DNA of 64,000 nt from positions 1 to 64,000 of the forward strand of contig JAAZXP010000001.1 in assembly GCA_014240055.1 (NCBI GenBank). Reading direction: 5' to 3'. A program made the translations under genes and the position numbers. Positions within the stretch are counted from its first letter, which is position 1. Each line of letters starts with the position of its first letter. The DNA comes from Methanobacteriota archaeon (GTDB lineage Archaea > Thermoplasmatota > Poseidoniia > MGIII > CG-Epi1). Below, piece after piece: positions 1 to 8,598 of the stretch. The notes under the pieces are model-generated. The model was not told where the DNA came from. It searched no databases and saw only the letters and a program-made list of their open reading frames with translations.

Positions 1-2
1 CA

Positions 3-2963
3 GCACCAGCAGGAAAAATAAGTTTGATAGCCCAAGTCGATAAATTAAATATAATTCATAGTGATTTTATTGAGGATTTAGGAGGAGAAATAACTTCAAG
101 TTTTTCTCGTTTTGATGCTATAGGTTTCCTTTTACCTTTAGAAAAAGTTCCTGAAGTCACATATCTTCCAGGTCTAACTTGGCTTGAGGCTGATGTTTTG
201 TTTTATCCAGCATTAGATAATAGTATAGACACAATAGGTACAAATGTAATTTGGAATCAATTTGGTTTTAAAGGTGAAGATACTACAATAGCTATTCTAG
301 ATACTGGAGTAGATTTTGACCATGAATCTCTTGACGATTTGGATGATAATCCAAACACAGATGATCCAAAGATTGCAGTTGATTCTAATGGCATGCTGGG
401 GTTCTATAATGCAAATACTGATTTAGAATATCCCGATGAGCAACCTCACGATTCCGGTAGCCATGGGACTCATTGTGCAGGTATTGCTGCAGGAACTGGT
501 GGTTCTAGTGGAACATATTCAGGTGTAGCTCCACAAGCAAACTTAGTTGGTGTAATAGCTTTAGATGGTGGTTCTGGTGATGAACAAGATTTATTGAGAG
601 CAGTAGATTGGACAATACAAAATAAAGATCGTTTTTCCATAGATGTAATGTCGCTTTCATTAGGAGGTGTCATTACTATTCCTGGAGCTACTAACACAGG
701 TTCTTCTTCTATTTCACAAGCTTTAGATACGGCCGTTGAAGCGGGAATTGTTACTGTTGTAGCTATTGGTAATGGTAATTTGGGTATCGCAGCCCATCCT
801 TCTTCAATATCATATCCGGGAGACAGTGAGAAGGCCATAACTGTAGGTTCAGTAAATGATGAGCACAACAGAGAAATTTATTCTTCACGCGGCCCAACTG
901 GTGATGGCAGATTGAAACCCGATGTTATGGCGCCAGGTGGTGCTATAATGTCAGCTTCTGCAGGCTCAGGAGATGGATATGTCTCATATTCAGGTACTTC
1001 AATGGCTACTCCGCATGTCGCAGGCGTTGCAGCACTGCTCCTTCAGGCTAATCCCAATGTTGAACCTACCCAAAGTTCAGATTACGTTAAGCAGATATTG
1101 AGAGAGACCAGTGATCATAGAGTTCCTTTAGATATAGACTGCGGAGAACTTTTTACTCCAAATAATTGTTATGGTTGGGGCACGGTAGAATTAATTGGTG
1201 CCGTATCTCGTGCTCAAGATTTAGATTCTTCAATGTTTACCGGTTCCTCTGGTATTCAATCAGAGACTAATGAAACATTTGATGTTTCAATGGATCATAC
1301 TATGACTGAGTATACTAATAGAGGAAAAGATGGAGGTACAATTCAAAATTATTTCAGTGGAAGCCCATTGCCTGATGAAGTTAGATATGTAATAAAGTAT
1401 TCCAGTTCTTGGCCTAAGCCTTCGAAATTCACTATTGATCCTAATACAGCCTCTGGTATTGATGCTGAAACAAACATCAAATCTGTTGTCGAAGTGGACA
1501 ATAAATGGGTTATTGAGGCTAGTTTCAATTATACTGGTCAATTAAGTGCGGGTACAATTGCAACTAATTCACCTGAATTTATTTTTGACATCCAAGCTCC
1601 TAGTTTTGATGATGTAACAGTAGTTAGTGTTGATTACTTTTTAAACGATATGCAAGGTAAAAGCCAAAGTATTTCAGTTTCATCTTTTACAGATCTTCCA
1701 GATTTATTTATAGAAGAATTACTTGTTCCTAATTCAATGTCATCAGGTCAAGAAGTAGTAGTTACAGCTAGAGTAGTTAACGAAGGTCCAGGTCCTGCAC
1801 GATACTTTGAGGTTGATTTTTATAATGATGACGTAATATTTCAAACTATTGAGACTTCAAGCAAGTTACCTTCCAATGAAGCTGTAAATATCCAAGCTAA
1901 TTGGATAGCTGAAGAGGGGAGTCATGTTTTGAAGGCAGTAATCAAGCAGACCAGTCCTCAGGATGCCGATAATTCTAATCAAGAAATTCAACTTAATGTT
2001 CAGGTAGATAGTTTTATGGATTTACAATCTCCTATGGTTTTCATAACTGAGCCTTATCAGAATGAAGTCGTCTCAGATTTATTTATTGTTAAAGGTACTG
2101 CCAGTGATGATAACAATATAGTGAAAGTTGAAGTTCGTATTTCTCCAAATGAATGGCAAGTAGCTAATGGCTTTCAAGACTGGGTTTGGGCTTGGAATAC
2201 CAGTCAAGATCTTAATGGTCGCTATACCTTGGAATCGCGTTCTTTTGATGGATTCAATTATTCAAGTATATTTTCAGTAGATGTTGAAGTAACTAATGAT
2301 GGAGCTAATAGAAGGCCTACAGCCTCGATAAAATCAGATGTTAATGAGCTGTATGTTGCAGACAAGATAGTATTTTCAGGTAATGGTTCATCAGATGATT
2401 CTGAAATTTTAAAATATCAATTTAATTTCGGTGATGGCAAAGAAACTGGATGGCTAACCGATTCTTGGGTTGAATACTATTATGAAGAAGCTGGCGATTA
2501 TGAAGTTCAGTTACAGGTCGAAGATGATGAAGGTGTGAGATCTTCTTCAGCAGATTCTATAAATGTAAAAGTATTAGATAAAGCACAAAATAGTAAACCT
2601 GTAGCTGTCATTAATTCACCTCAAATCAATAGTGTTTTTGAAAGTAAATCCAACATTCAATTTTCAGCGCAGGGTTCTTTCGATTCGGATGGTGATGAAA
2701 TGCTATTTACTTGGTCAAGCAGTATAGATGGTCAATTCTATGAAACCTCACTTTTATTCTTCCAACTTCCTTTGAGTGAAGGTGTCCATGTTATAACATT
2801 GACAGTTTCTGACTCTTTTTTATCTGATTCCGTTTCAACACAAATTACAGTTACAGTTTCAGATGAATCATTTGATGAGCAAGATCCACTTTTGCCCTCA
2901 TTGAGCATACTTGCAACAACTATTGTTTTAGCAATAGTTACACTTTCTAGACGTAGATTTTAA
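3..2963 (+). CDS. Secreted subtilisin-like (S8) serine protease with PKD/CARDB-type domains, 5' end cut by window
   Basis: The reading frame is open from base 3 to the left edge, so the start and signal peptide lie outside the window; the TTG at base 24 is only the first start-like codon. Counting from that TTG, the catalytic triad is visible: Asp93 in AILDTGVD, His147 in SGSHGTHCAG and Ser326 in SGTSMATPHVAG. Downstream come a CARDB-like region (about residues 565-660), an Ig-like segment with a TEPYQNEVVSD start, and two PKD-like repeats (the first has NFGDGKETGW). The C-terminus is a hydrophobic helix followed by SRRRF. This fits an exported peptidase anchored by its C-terminus, used to digest protein outside the cell. 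The stop overlaps the stop of the convergent QueD-like gene by four bases. Family assignment is firm; the substrate is unknown. Confidence 0.93.
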   Translation, partial: APAGKISLIAQVDKLNIIHSDFIEDLGGEITSSFSRFDAIGFLLPLEKVPEVTYLPGLTWLEADVLFYPALDNSIDTIGTNVIWNQFGFKGEDTTIAILDTGVDFDHESLDDLDDNPNTDDPKIAVDSNGMLGFYNANTDLEYPDEQPHDSGSHGTHCAGIAAGTGGSSGTYSGVAPQANLVGVIALDGGSGDEQDLLRAVDWTIQNKDRFSIDVMSLSLGGVITIPGATNTGSSSISQALDTAVEAGIVTVVAIGNGNLGIAAHPSSISYPGDSEKAITVGSVNDEHNREIYSSRGPTGDGRLKPDVMAPGGAIMSASAGSGDGYVSYSGTSMATPHVAGVAALLLQANPNVEPTQSSDYVKQILRETSDHRVPLDIDCGELFTPNNCYGWGTVELIGAVSRAQDLDSSMFTGSSGIQSETNETFDVSMDHTMTEYTNRGKDGGTIQNYFSGSPLPDEVRYVIKYSSSWPKPSKFTIDPNTASGIDAETNIKSVVEVDNKWVIEASFNYTGQLSAGTIATNSPEFIFDIQAPSFDDVTVVSVDYFLNDMQGKSQSISVSSFTDLPDLFIEELLVPNSMSSGQEVVVTARVVNEGPGPARYFEVDFYNDDVIFQTIETSSKLPSNEAVNIQANWIAEEGSHVLKAVIKQTSPQDADNSNQEIQLNVQVDSFMDLQSPMVFITEPYQNEVVSDLFIVKGTASDDNNIVKVEVRISPNEWQVANGFQDWVWAWNTSQDLNGRYTLESRSFDGFNYSSIFSVDVEVTNDGANRRPTASIKSDVNELYVADKIVFSGNGSSDDSEILKYQFNFGDGKETGWLTDSWVEYYYEEAGDYEVQLQVEDDEGVRSSSADSINVKVLDKAQNSKPVAVINSPQINSVFESKSNIQFSAQGSFDSDGDEMLFTWSSSIDGQFYETSLLFFQLPLSEGVHVITLTVSDSFLSDSVSTQITVTVSDESFDEQDPLLPSLSILATTIVLAIVTLSRRRF

Positions 2964-3319
2964 TATCCACTGAATTCAACTTTGGATACTTCATTTTCCC
3001 ATAGTATCAGCTTTACAAGAGGGTCTAGTTTAGGTTTCAATTGATTCCATATCCATTCAATTAAAACTTCACTAGTAGGGTTTTCCAGGCCGCTAATATC
3101 ATTGAGATAGTTGTGGTCGATTTGTTTATAAATAGGAGAGAAGCTTTTTTCTATCTCATTAAAGTCTAAAACAAATCCACTATTCTTATCCATTTCTCCT
3201 TGAATATGGATTTCTAATTTGAAGGCCAAACCATACAGATTACTGCATGGATGCTCTTTAGGAACTTTTGTTAGTCTACGGGCAGATTCAAATCGTATTA
3301 TTTGAACAAGTTTATGCAT
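2960..3319 (-). CDS. QueD/6-pyruvoyl-tetrahydropterin synthase-like protein lacking the zinc histidines
   Basis: This 119-residue protein has the length and layout of QueD (6-carboxy-tetrahydropterin synthase), which makes the precursor of queuosine and archaeosine. Conserved family blocks are visible: FESARRL near the N-terminus, HPCSNLYGLAF, GFVLDF, IDHNYLND and NPTSE. Family members bind zinc through a His in an AHRL-type motif and two in HGH. Here the first is Arg14 (ARRL) and HGH is Tyr29-Gly30-Leu31, so all three ligands are gone. The residues used in catalysis by the family (Cys25, Asp68-His69, Glu108) are still present. It may have lost or changed its activity. It ends next to the protease gene and lies directly downstream of the RNase Z-like gene on the same strand, with no intergenic space. 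Confidence 0.8.
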   Translation of the reverse strand: MHKLVQIIRFESARRLTKVPKEHPCSNLYGLAFKLEIHIQGEMDKNSGFVLDFNEIEKSFSPIYKQIDHNYLNDISGLENPTSEVLIEWIWNQLKPKLDPLVKLILWENEVSKVEFSGY

Positions 3320-4096
3320 CTAAAGTTCGATTACGTCTCTTGGTTCTGGCATAATCCATCTTCTTTGCTTGTACTTTTTTAGAATGTCAGTCTTATCTTT
3401 ACGCAAATTTCTATTAACGTGAATTAGGGCCATTTTCTTTGGTCTTGCCATATCATCTAATCTTTCTAATTGTTGCATTGAACAGTGTGTTTTAGTTCCA
3501 ATATTGATGGTTTCTCCTTTAGGATTTTTGACAGTTCCGTCCATAGTATAAGCATCATGAACTAATAAGTCTGCATTTGTATAAAGTTTGGATGCAGTTG
3601 GTGTAAACATACCATCACCAGAATAACAGAATACTTTGGTTGGGCTGCCAGCTTCGAGCCTTAGTCCAAGATTTTGAACTGAATGTCTGGTATTTACAAC
3701 TCTTAAATTCCAGTCATCCCAGCGGTGAGATCTTTGTAATTCTCTAAATCTTAGAGTAAATGTTAGACTGGCGACCATTCCAGGGTAAGCGAATTCCATT
3801 AATCTTTCAACATTTCGTTGTGATCCTACAGGTCCAAAAAGATAGAAAGGTCGGGTTCGTCCATCTTCTTCCATTCGTTTCATTAAGGCAGGTAGTCCGA
3901 AGACATGGTCTGCGTGAAAATGTGATATAAATATTCCATCAAGATAATCTGGTCTTTTTGATTGATGCCATACTGAAGGTGGTGCAGTAGCTCCACAGTC
4001 CACTAACATTCTTCTTCCTGCAGCTTCTACTAATATGCAAGTATGCGTATAATCATTATCGAAAGCTTCTCCGACACCTAGAAAAGTAACTTTCAT
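3320..4096 (-). CDS. Metallo-beta-lactamase-fold hydrolase, RNase Z-like
   Basis: This is a 258-residue MBL-fold protein. The metal motif SHFHADHVFGL (His59, His61, Asp63, His64) is complete. Later ligand candidates are His in NTRHSVQ, Asp in CYSGDG and His in ALIHVNRN. The spacing and N-terminus (MKVTFLGVGEAF) resemble tRNA 3'-processing RNase Z, but cyclic phosphodiesterase or related MBL hydrolases are possible. A strong Shine-Dalgarno sequence (GGAGGAG) lies a few bases before the ATG on the minus strand, and an AT-rich 188-base gap upstream gives room for a promoter. The QueD-like gene follows immediately and is probably cotranscribed. Confidence 0.75.
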   Translation of the reverse strand: MKVTFLGVGEAFDNDYTHTCILVEAAGRRMLVDCGATAPPSVWHQSKRPDYLDGIFISHFHADHVFGLPALMKRMEEDGRTRPFYLFGPVGSQRNVERLMEFAYPGMVASLTFTLRFRELQRSHRWDDWNLRVVNTRHSVQNLGLRLEAGSPTKVFCYSGDGMFTPTASKLYTNADLLVHDAYTMDGTVKNPKGETINIGTKTHCSMQQLERLDDMARPKKMALIHVNRNLRKDKTDILKKYKQRRWIMPEPRDVIEL

Positions 4097-4284
4097 GCTA
4101 CTCCTCCACTAACAAATTGCGTTGATATGTTTAATTTTGGCTTATATCTCAAACTATGTTTCATATTCATTATTTCTCACCTTTACAAGGACTGCAGAAA
4201 GATAATCTGCATAAGTTGTATTTTTTCCAGACAGGCCAATTATATAAAACTAATTCATAACCTTTATCATACACCAGTAAAAAA

Positions 4285-4806
4285 TCATCTATTTCTTCTT
4301 CTAAAACCTTCTAAATATTTGTAAACTGATCCATGTTCAGAACCAGCAAGTACCATTGAAACAGCTACTTTAGAAGCCTCTAAACCATCTAAATCAGAAA
4401 TAATGGAAACTGTGTGGCCTTGTATTGCTAAATCACATCCAGTCATTTCTTCTATAATTCTTCTAGTTTTCCCTTCTCTACCGATAAGTCTCCCCCTAAT
4501 AATGCCTAATCTTTTCTTTGACCTACCAACATAATCTCTAATATCGACAACTTCCAAATAGTAATCCATTTCTAGTAATTGGTATGCTTTTTCTGGATTG
4601 AATCCCCTCCCAATTGCTCTTGCTGCACTTATTAATTGTAGCCCTTTAAGAGGATCTTTCATGTTTTGTTCACTGATCTCTATAATTCCTTCATCAGATT
4701 CAATCAATAACTTGCATCCACTTAATTGTTCAAGTTTTCTTTTTGTTTTACCTTTAGGCCCTATGACTGCACCTACTCGAGACAGTGGAACTTTTAGATA
4801 ATTCAT
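4285..4806 (-). CDS. KH-domain protein of the Pno1/Dim2 type
   Basis: This 173-residue protein has two KH-like modules with GxxG loops: GPKGKTKRKLEQLSG near residues 17-31 and GREGKTRRIIEEMTG near residues 108-122. It matches the archaeal counterpart of Pno1/Dim2, an RNA-binding factor for small-subunit 3'-end maturation. It is the last gene of the aIF1A-Rio1-KH cluster, an arrangement widely conserved in archaea, and its start overlaps the Rio1 stop (TAATG). The same-strand RNase Z-like gene is separated by 188 bases and probably has its own promoter. Confidence 0.9.
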   Translation of the reverse strand: MNYLKVPLSRVGAVIGPKGKTKRKLEQLSGCKLLIESDEGIIEISEQNMKDPLKGLQLISAARAIGRGFNPEKAYQLLEMDYYLEVVDIRDYVGRSKKRLGIIRGRLIGREGKTRRIIEEMTGCDLAIQGHTVSIISDLDGLEASKVAVSMVLAGSEHGSVYKYLEGFRRRNR

Positions 4807-5543
4807 TATTCGAATATCTCCTTTTCTAGATTTGGTATTTGCTTTCTCCAGTATCGATACATGTTTTTCATATCTCTTGTGTGTAATTCTTTGTACAGAG
4901 GGTGTCCTTCTGGTACAGCTTGTCCTACGTCGATGATATAAGGTTTTTCTCTTACATTTAAAATATTATATTCACTGAGATCGCCATGGCTCAACTTATT
5001 TTTACGATATGAATTGATAGAAATTAGCAAATCATTTAGAAAATTCTTTGGATCTTCAGGTATTAATTCTCTAATTGTGGGATATGGTCTGTATCTCCAT
5101 CCCATATATTGCATTACAACAATATTTTTGTGAACATGAAATGGTTTTGGTACGTTAGTACCACTGGCATGCATTGAGTGTAAATTTTTGTATTCTTTTT
5201 GGGCCCAAGTAAACACTCTTTCGCGATGACTGTTGCCACTACTTTTAAATCTTGGATCTCCCTCAATATACTTTTCAAGTTTTCTGAATGTAGCTGTGTT
5301 TTGTCGATATATTTTAACGGCTCGATTTCGACCATCAAAGGTTTTTGCTCTGAAAACATTAGCTTCCTTGCCTGTTGCAATAATATTTTCTAATGTAGAA
5401 ATAATTCCTCTGCTGAACATTTGCTGAATATTCTTTAGTGTGTTTTCATCGAATACATCATCAATAGTTTTTCTTCCTTCTCTATCTTTGGATTGGATAG
5501 TGCGGCCGATATTCCAATCTAGACTCTCAATATTAGTTCGCAT
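4806..5543 (-). CDS. rio1: Rio1-family atypical serine kinase/ATPase
   Basis: This 245-residue protein has RIO kinase features: a nucleotide-binding segment GKEANVFRA near residues 57-65, the catalytic HGDLSEYNIL near residues 187-196 and the metal-binding IIDVGQAV near residues 203-210. Rio1 acts late in small ribosomal subunit maturation. It lies between aIF1A and the KH protein with almost no intergenic space, so the three are very likely one operon. Length is normal for archaeal Rio1. Confidence 0.93.
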   Translation of the reverse strand: MRTNIESLDWNIGRTIQSKDREGRKTIDDVFDENTLKNIQQMFSRGIISTLENIIATGKEANVFRAKTFDGRNRAVKIYRQNTATFRKLEKYIEGDPRFKSSGNSHRERVFTWAQKEYKNLHSMHASGTNVPKPFHVHKNIVVMQYMGWRYRPYPTIRELIPEDPKNFLNDLLISINSYRKNKLSHGDLSEYNILNVREKPYIIDVGQAVPEGHPLYKELHTRDMKNMYRYWRKQIPNLEKEIFE

Positions 5544-5545
5544 TA

Positions 5546-6010
5546 TCAGTAAATATCTAGTATTTCCGGTATCTTACCACGTCTTTTTAAATTTGAAGTT
5601 TGAGTAGGTGTATATCTAAACTTAACATCAGCTTTACTATCTTGGAACGACCAAGGAACTACAATTAATAAATCATTTTCTCTTACCCACATTCGCCTTC
5701 TTAATTTTCCAGGAATTCGCCCCATGCGCCTTTCACCATCTTCACAAATCAATTGTAAACGAGATCCTCCTTGGAATGTTTCAGCTACTGCAAATATTTC
5801 CCCTTTGGGTCTGTACGGTAATTTTACTCTTAGATTTGCTTCATCAGGTGGTGGTTGATTCTTCTTTGATTTTTTACCCTTATTCTTTTTAGAATATGTT
5901 GGTTTCTTTTTGGTATCTTCTTTCTTTTCTTCAACCTTTTCAGTTTTCTCTTTATCTGATACTTTCTCTTCAGAGTCTACTTTTTTATCTTCTTTTTCTG
6001 ACGATGCCAC
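5546..6010 (-). CDS. eif1A: Translation initiation factor aIF1A with a charged N-terminal extension
   Basis: Residues from about 56 to 154 are a standard aIF1A OB-fold (LPYRPKGEIFAVAETFQGG, CEDGERRMGRIPGKLRRRMW, VRENDLLIVVPWSFQ). The protein promotes initiator tRNA and mRNA binding to the small subunit. Ahead of the fold is a roughly 55-residue tail made mostly of Lys, Glu, Ser and Asp, predicted disordered; aIF1A is often only about 100 residues. An initiating ATG at 6010 includes this tail, and no good alternative start sits directly before the OB-fold. It is the first gene of the aIF1A-Rio1-KH operon and diverges from gcvT. Confidence 0.92.
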   Translation of the reverse strand: MASSEKEDKKVDSEEKVSDKEKTEKVEEKKEDTKKKPTYSKKNKGKKSKKNQPPPDEANLRVKLPYRPKGEIFAVAETFQGGSRLQLICEDGERRMGRIPGKLRRRMWVRENDLLIVVPWSFQDSKADVKFRYTPTQTSNLKRRGKIPEILDIY

Positions 6011-6083
6011 ACTAGTGTTCTATACACTTCCCATATAAGATTGCCGCCCGAGCTCTTATGGCACCCTTCCCAATTAACTTACA

Positions 6084-7118
6084 ATGAGTCTGCGTAGAAC
6101 TCCACTTTCTAATCATCACAGAGAACTTGGAGCTAAGATGGTTGATTTTGCAGGATGGGAAATGCCGATACAATATAGTAGTATAATCTCAGAGCACAAG
6201 TCGGTTAGAGAGGCTGCAGGTATTTTTGATGTTTCTCATATGGGTCAAATATTTGTCAAAGGTTCAGATGCAGTGAAGTTTCTCTCTTTTGTTACAACTT
6301 GGGATATGTTGAGGCAAAAGGATGGTGACTGTAGATATTGCCATATATTGAATCATAAAGGCCAGATAATAGATGATACTATAGTTTATACAATAAGTAA
6401 TACTGAATATTTGTTAGTTCCTAATGCTTCTAAAATAAAGGAAATAATGGATTGGCTATTAGATAATTCGAATGATTTTAACGTTATTATTGAAGATTTG
6501 TCAGATTCCTATTTCTGTTTAGCGCTTCAAGGCCCTGAAGCTCCTAGATTACTGGGCCAACATCTCAATACTTCTGTAAATTCATTTCAATTAGAAACAT
6601 TGAATGATGTTATAGTGAGTGGAACTGGCTATACTGGAGAAAAAGGTTGCGAAATAATAGGTCCTCTAGATCAGGTTGAAATTCATTGGGAAGCCTTAGT
6701 TGATATGGGTGCAATTCCTATAGGGCTTGGCGCTAGAGATACTTTACGCTTAGAAAAAGGATATCTTTTATCGGGTCAGGATTTCAAAGGAACCGAAACT
6801 ACATTGGATACAAATTATGCTTGGGTAATAGATTGGAACCATGAATTTATTGGGCGAGAAGCTCTTGTTTTGCAAAAACAGAGTGATTATTCTAAATTAT
6901 CTGGAATTTTACTAGAAGATAAGGGAGTCTTAAGGCCCGGCTGTTCAGTATATTATAATAATAATAAAGTATCAGAACTTACTAGTGGTTCTTTATCTCC
7001 AATATTACGTAAGGGTATTGGATTGTCTTATATTGATTTGGATATCGATTCGGAAGTTACAATTGAAGTACGCGGTAAGCACTTAAATGGACGTGTAGTG
7101 AGAACGCCATTCCTATGA
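6084..7118 (+). CDS. gcvT: Aminomethyltransferase, glycine cleavage T protein
   Basis: This 344-residue protein matches GcvT, which releases ammonia from the aminomethyl group on lipoylated GcvH and passes the carbon to tetrahydrofolate. Visible signatures are HHRELGAKMVDFAGWEMP at the N-terminus, the catalytic-Asp region IDDTIVY, and GLGARDTLRLEKGYLLSGQD in the C-terminal half. Its stop overlaps the start of gcvH by four bases (ATGA), so the two are translationally coupled. GcvP and GcvL (lipoamide dehydrogenase) are not in the window. Confidence 0.95.
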   Translation: MSLRRTPLSNHHRELGAKMVDFAGWEMPIQYSSIISEHKSVREAAGIFDVSHMGQIFVKGSDAVKFLSFVTTWDMLRQKDGDCRYCHILNHKGQIIDDTIVYTISNTEYLLVPNASKIKEIMDWLLDNSNDFNVIIEDLSDSYFCLALQGPEAPRLLGQHLNTSVNSFQLETLNDVIVSGTGYTGEKGCEIIGPLDQVEIHWEALVDMGAIPIGLGARDTLRLEKGYLLSGQDFKGTETTLDTNYAWVIDWNHEFIGREALVLQKQSDYSKLSGILLEDKGVLRPGCSVYYNNNKVSELTSGSLSPILRKGIGLSYIDLDIDSEVTIEVRGKHLNGRVVRTPFL

Positions 7119-7492
7119 GTGAAGTCCCAGATAATCTGTCGTATACTAAAGATCATGAGTGGATGCTTATTGACGACGATGGTAAGATAAGAGTAGGCAT
7201 TACAGATCATGCACAAGATGCATTATCTGATGTAGTATTTGTCGAGCTGCCAGAAATTGGCTCAAAATACTCTGAAGGTGATGCTATGGCTGTGGCAGAA
7301 TCAGTTAAAGCTGCTAGTGATATCTATGCTCCAGTTTCGGGTGAAATTGTAGAAGTTAATGATAAACTTGAAGAGTCTCCTGAATTAATTAACGAATCTC
7401 CATACGAGTTCGGTTGGATGGTAGTTATGGTTCCAGATAAAAAATTAGAAAATAGTTTAGATTCTGAATCGTATCGGAAATTAATTGATTAA
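7115..7492 (+). CDS. gcvH: Glycine cleavage system H protein
   Basis: This is a 125-residue lipoyl carrier protein. The lipoylation lysine is Lys65 in AESVKAASD, and the start YTKDHEWM is typical of GcvH. It shuttles the aminomethyl group between the P, T and L proteins. It overlaps gcvT by four bases upstream and the methyltransferase gene by eight bases downstream, so this looks like a three-gene operon. Confidence 0.96.
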   Translation: MSEVPDNLSYTKDHEWMLIDDDGKIRVGITDHAQDALSDVVFVELPEIGSKYSEGDAMAVAESVKAASDIYAPVSGEIVEVNDKLEESPELINESPYEFGWMVVMVPDKKLENSLDSESYRKLID

Positions 7493-8480
7493 ACATCTTA
7501 AGGTAGTTGAAACGGAAGCCCAAAAAGCTAAATTATTTTTAGAGGATTGTAACGCATTAAATGATGATTTTTTACCTATTAAGAAAGCCGGTTTTGTTCT
7601 TTGGCCACTAAATTTTGAAGTGAAAGGCGAAATAGTAGTGTGTGAAGGCTTATCATCAAATCGACTTTCACGTGATTATAGGCTAAAACTCCCCCTAGAA
7701 TTAAGAAATATTGCACCAAGGGCTTTTGATATATTTGGAAGTATGGCGATAATAAAAATAAATGATGAAATTATGGATTTTTCAGACATAATTTCTAAAA
7801 CTTTACTTGCTTCTAATCCTAATATTGACAGAGTCGCCTTAGATATGGGAGTTAAAGGTGAGTTTCGTATTAGAAAATTAGTTATGATTCAAGGAGACTC
7901 AAACTTTATTGGACTCCACAAGGAAAACGGTTTGAAACTGAAATTGGATGTTTCTAAAGTTTACTTTTCACCTCGTTTAGCTATGGAGCGTAAGAGGATA
8001 GTTGACTATGCAGTTAAAGGTGAAAGCATTCTTGACGCATTTGCAGGGGCCAGTCCATTCTCAGTAGGTTTAGCTAAGAAGGGTTGTACGGTTACATCCA
8101 TAGATTCTAATCCTGAGGCTGAGAAGTGGTCGCATGAAAATTTTAAATTGAATAATATTAAAAAAGAGAATTATGAATTCATAAATTCAAAGATAGAAGA
8201 TGTAATACAAGATTTGGGTGTTTATGATCGGATAATAATGAACAATCCAACAAATCCATTGCCCTACTTAGAAGATTTAAGCTCATTATTGAAACCTAAT
8301 GGTTTCATTCATCTTTACAAAATAGTTGAAAAAGATGAAGGATTCAAGGTTGCCAACTACTTAAAATCGGGTTTCAAGTCCGTTTCAGAAAGAGTAGTTC
8401 ATCCATACTCGCCCCAAAGCTCAATGATGGCTTTTGATATAACTCGAGCTGTTTCTAATGTCCGAAATACAAACCAGTAA
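7485..8480 (+). CDS. Trm5/TYW2-like class I methyltransferase
   Basis: The 331-residue protein has an N-terminal domain followed by a Rossmann methyltransferase domain with SAM-binding DAFAGASPFSV near residue 187 and an acceptor motif IIMNNPTNPLPYL near residues 245-257. This architecture fits archaeal Trm5, which methylates guanosine 37 of tRNA, or the related wybutosine enzyme TYW2. The usual MNLP/NPP motif is written here as NNPTNP, so the exact reaction is open. The only workable start is TTG at 7485, inside the end of gcvH. A short AT-rich hairpin follows the stop at 8500-8518. Confidence 0.78.
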   Translation: MIKHLKVVETEAQKAKLFLEDCNALNDDFLPIKKAGFVLWPLNFEVKGEIVVCEGLSSNRLSRDYRLKLPLELRNIAPRAFDIFGSMAIIKINDEIMDFSDIISKTLLASNPNIDRVALDMGVKGEFRIRKLVMIQGDSNFIGLHKENGLKLKLDVSKVYFSPRLAMERKRIVDYAVKGESILDAFAGASPFSVGLAKKGCTVTSIDSNPEAEKWSHENFKLNNIKKENYEFINSKIEDVIQDLGVYDRIIMNNPTNPLPYLEDLSSLLKPNGFIHLYKIVEKDEGFKVANYLKSGFKSVSERVVHPYSPQSSMMAFDITRAVSNVRNTNQ

Positions 8481-8499
8481 GTTTTTATATGAGTTTGGT

Positions 8500-8518
8500 A
8501 AAAGAAGGGATTTCTTTT
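8500..8518 (+). terminator. AT-rich stem-loop after the gcvTH-methyltransferase operon
   Basis: AAAAGAA (8500-8506) and TTCTTTT (8512-8518) form a perfect seven-pair stem with a five-base loop, and the right arm is itself T-rich. It lies just after the operon stop. TTTTTATAT at 8482-8490, immediately before it, is a plausible TATA element for the surface-protein gene that starts at 8599. The hairpin could therefore end one transcript or sit in the leader of the next. Evidence is the sequence fold only. Confidence 0.35.
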
Positions 8519-8598
8519 ATTAAGACCACGCGGATGACAGTAGACTGTTTCTGCTCCGGTAGAGATAGTATTAGGACAAAACGCGAAGGTGTGCAAAA

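Noticed and set aside
4160..4300. A minus-strand short frame from GTG encoding about 34 residues with CRLSFCSPC after the KH gene.
   Set aside because: No ribosome site and no family. The Cys group could be chance; the 188-base gap is better read as a promoter region.
8521..8598. GATGAC and CTG motifs suggesting a C/D box RNA upstream of the surface-protein gene.
   Set aside because: The boxes do not match the C/D consensus or spacing.
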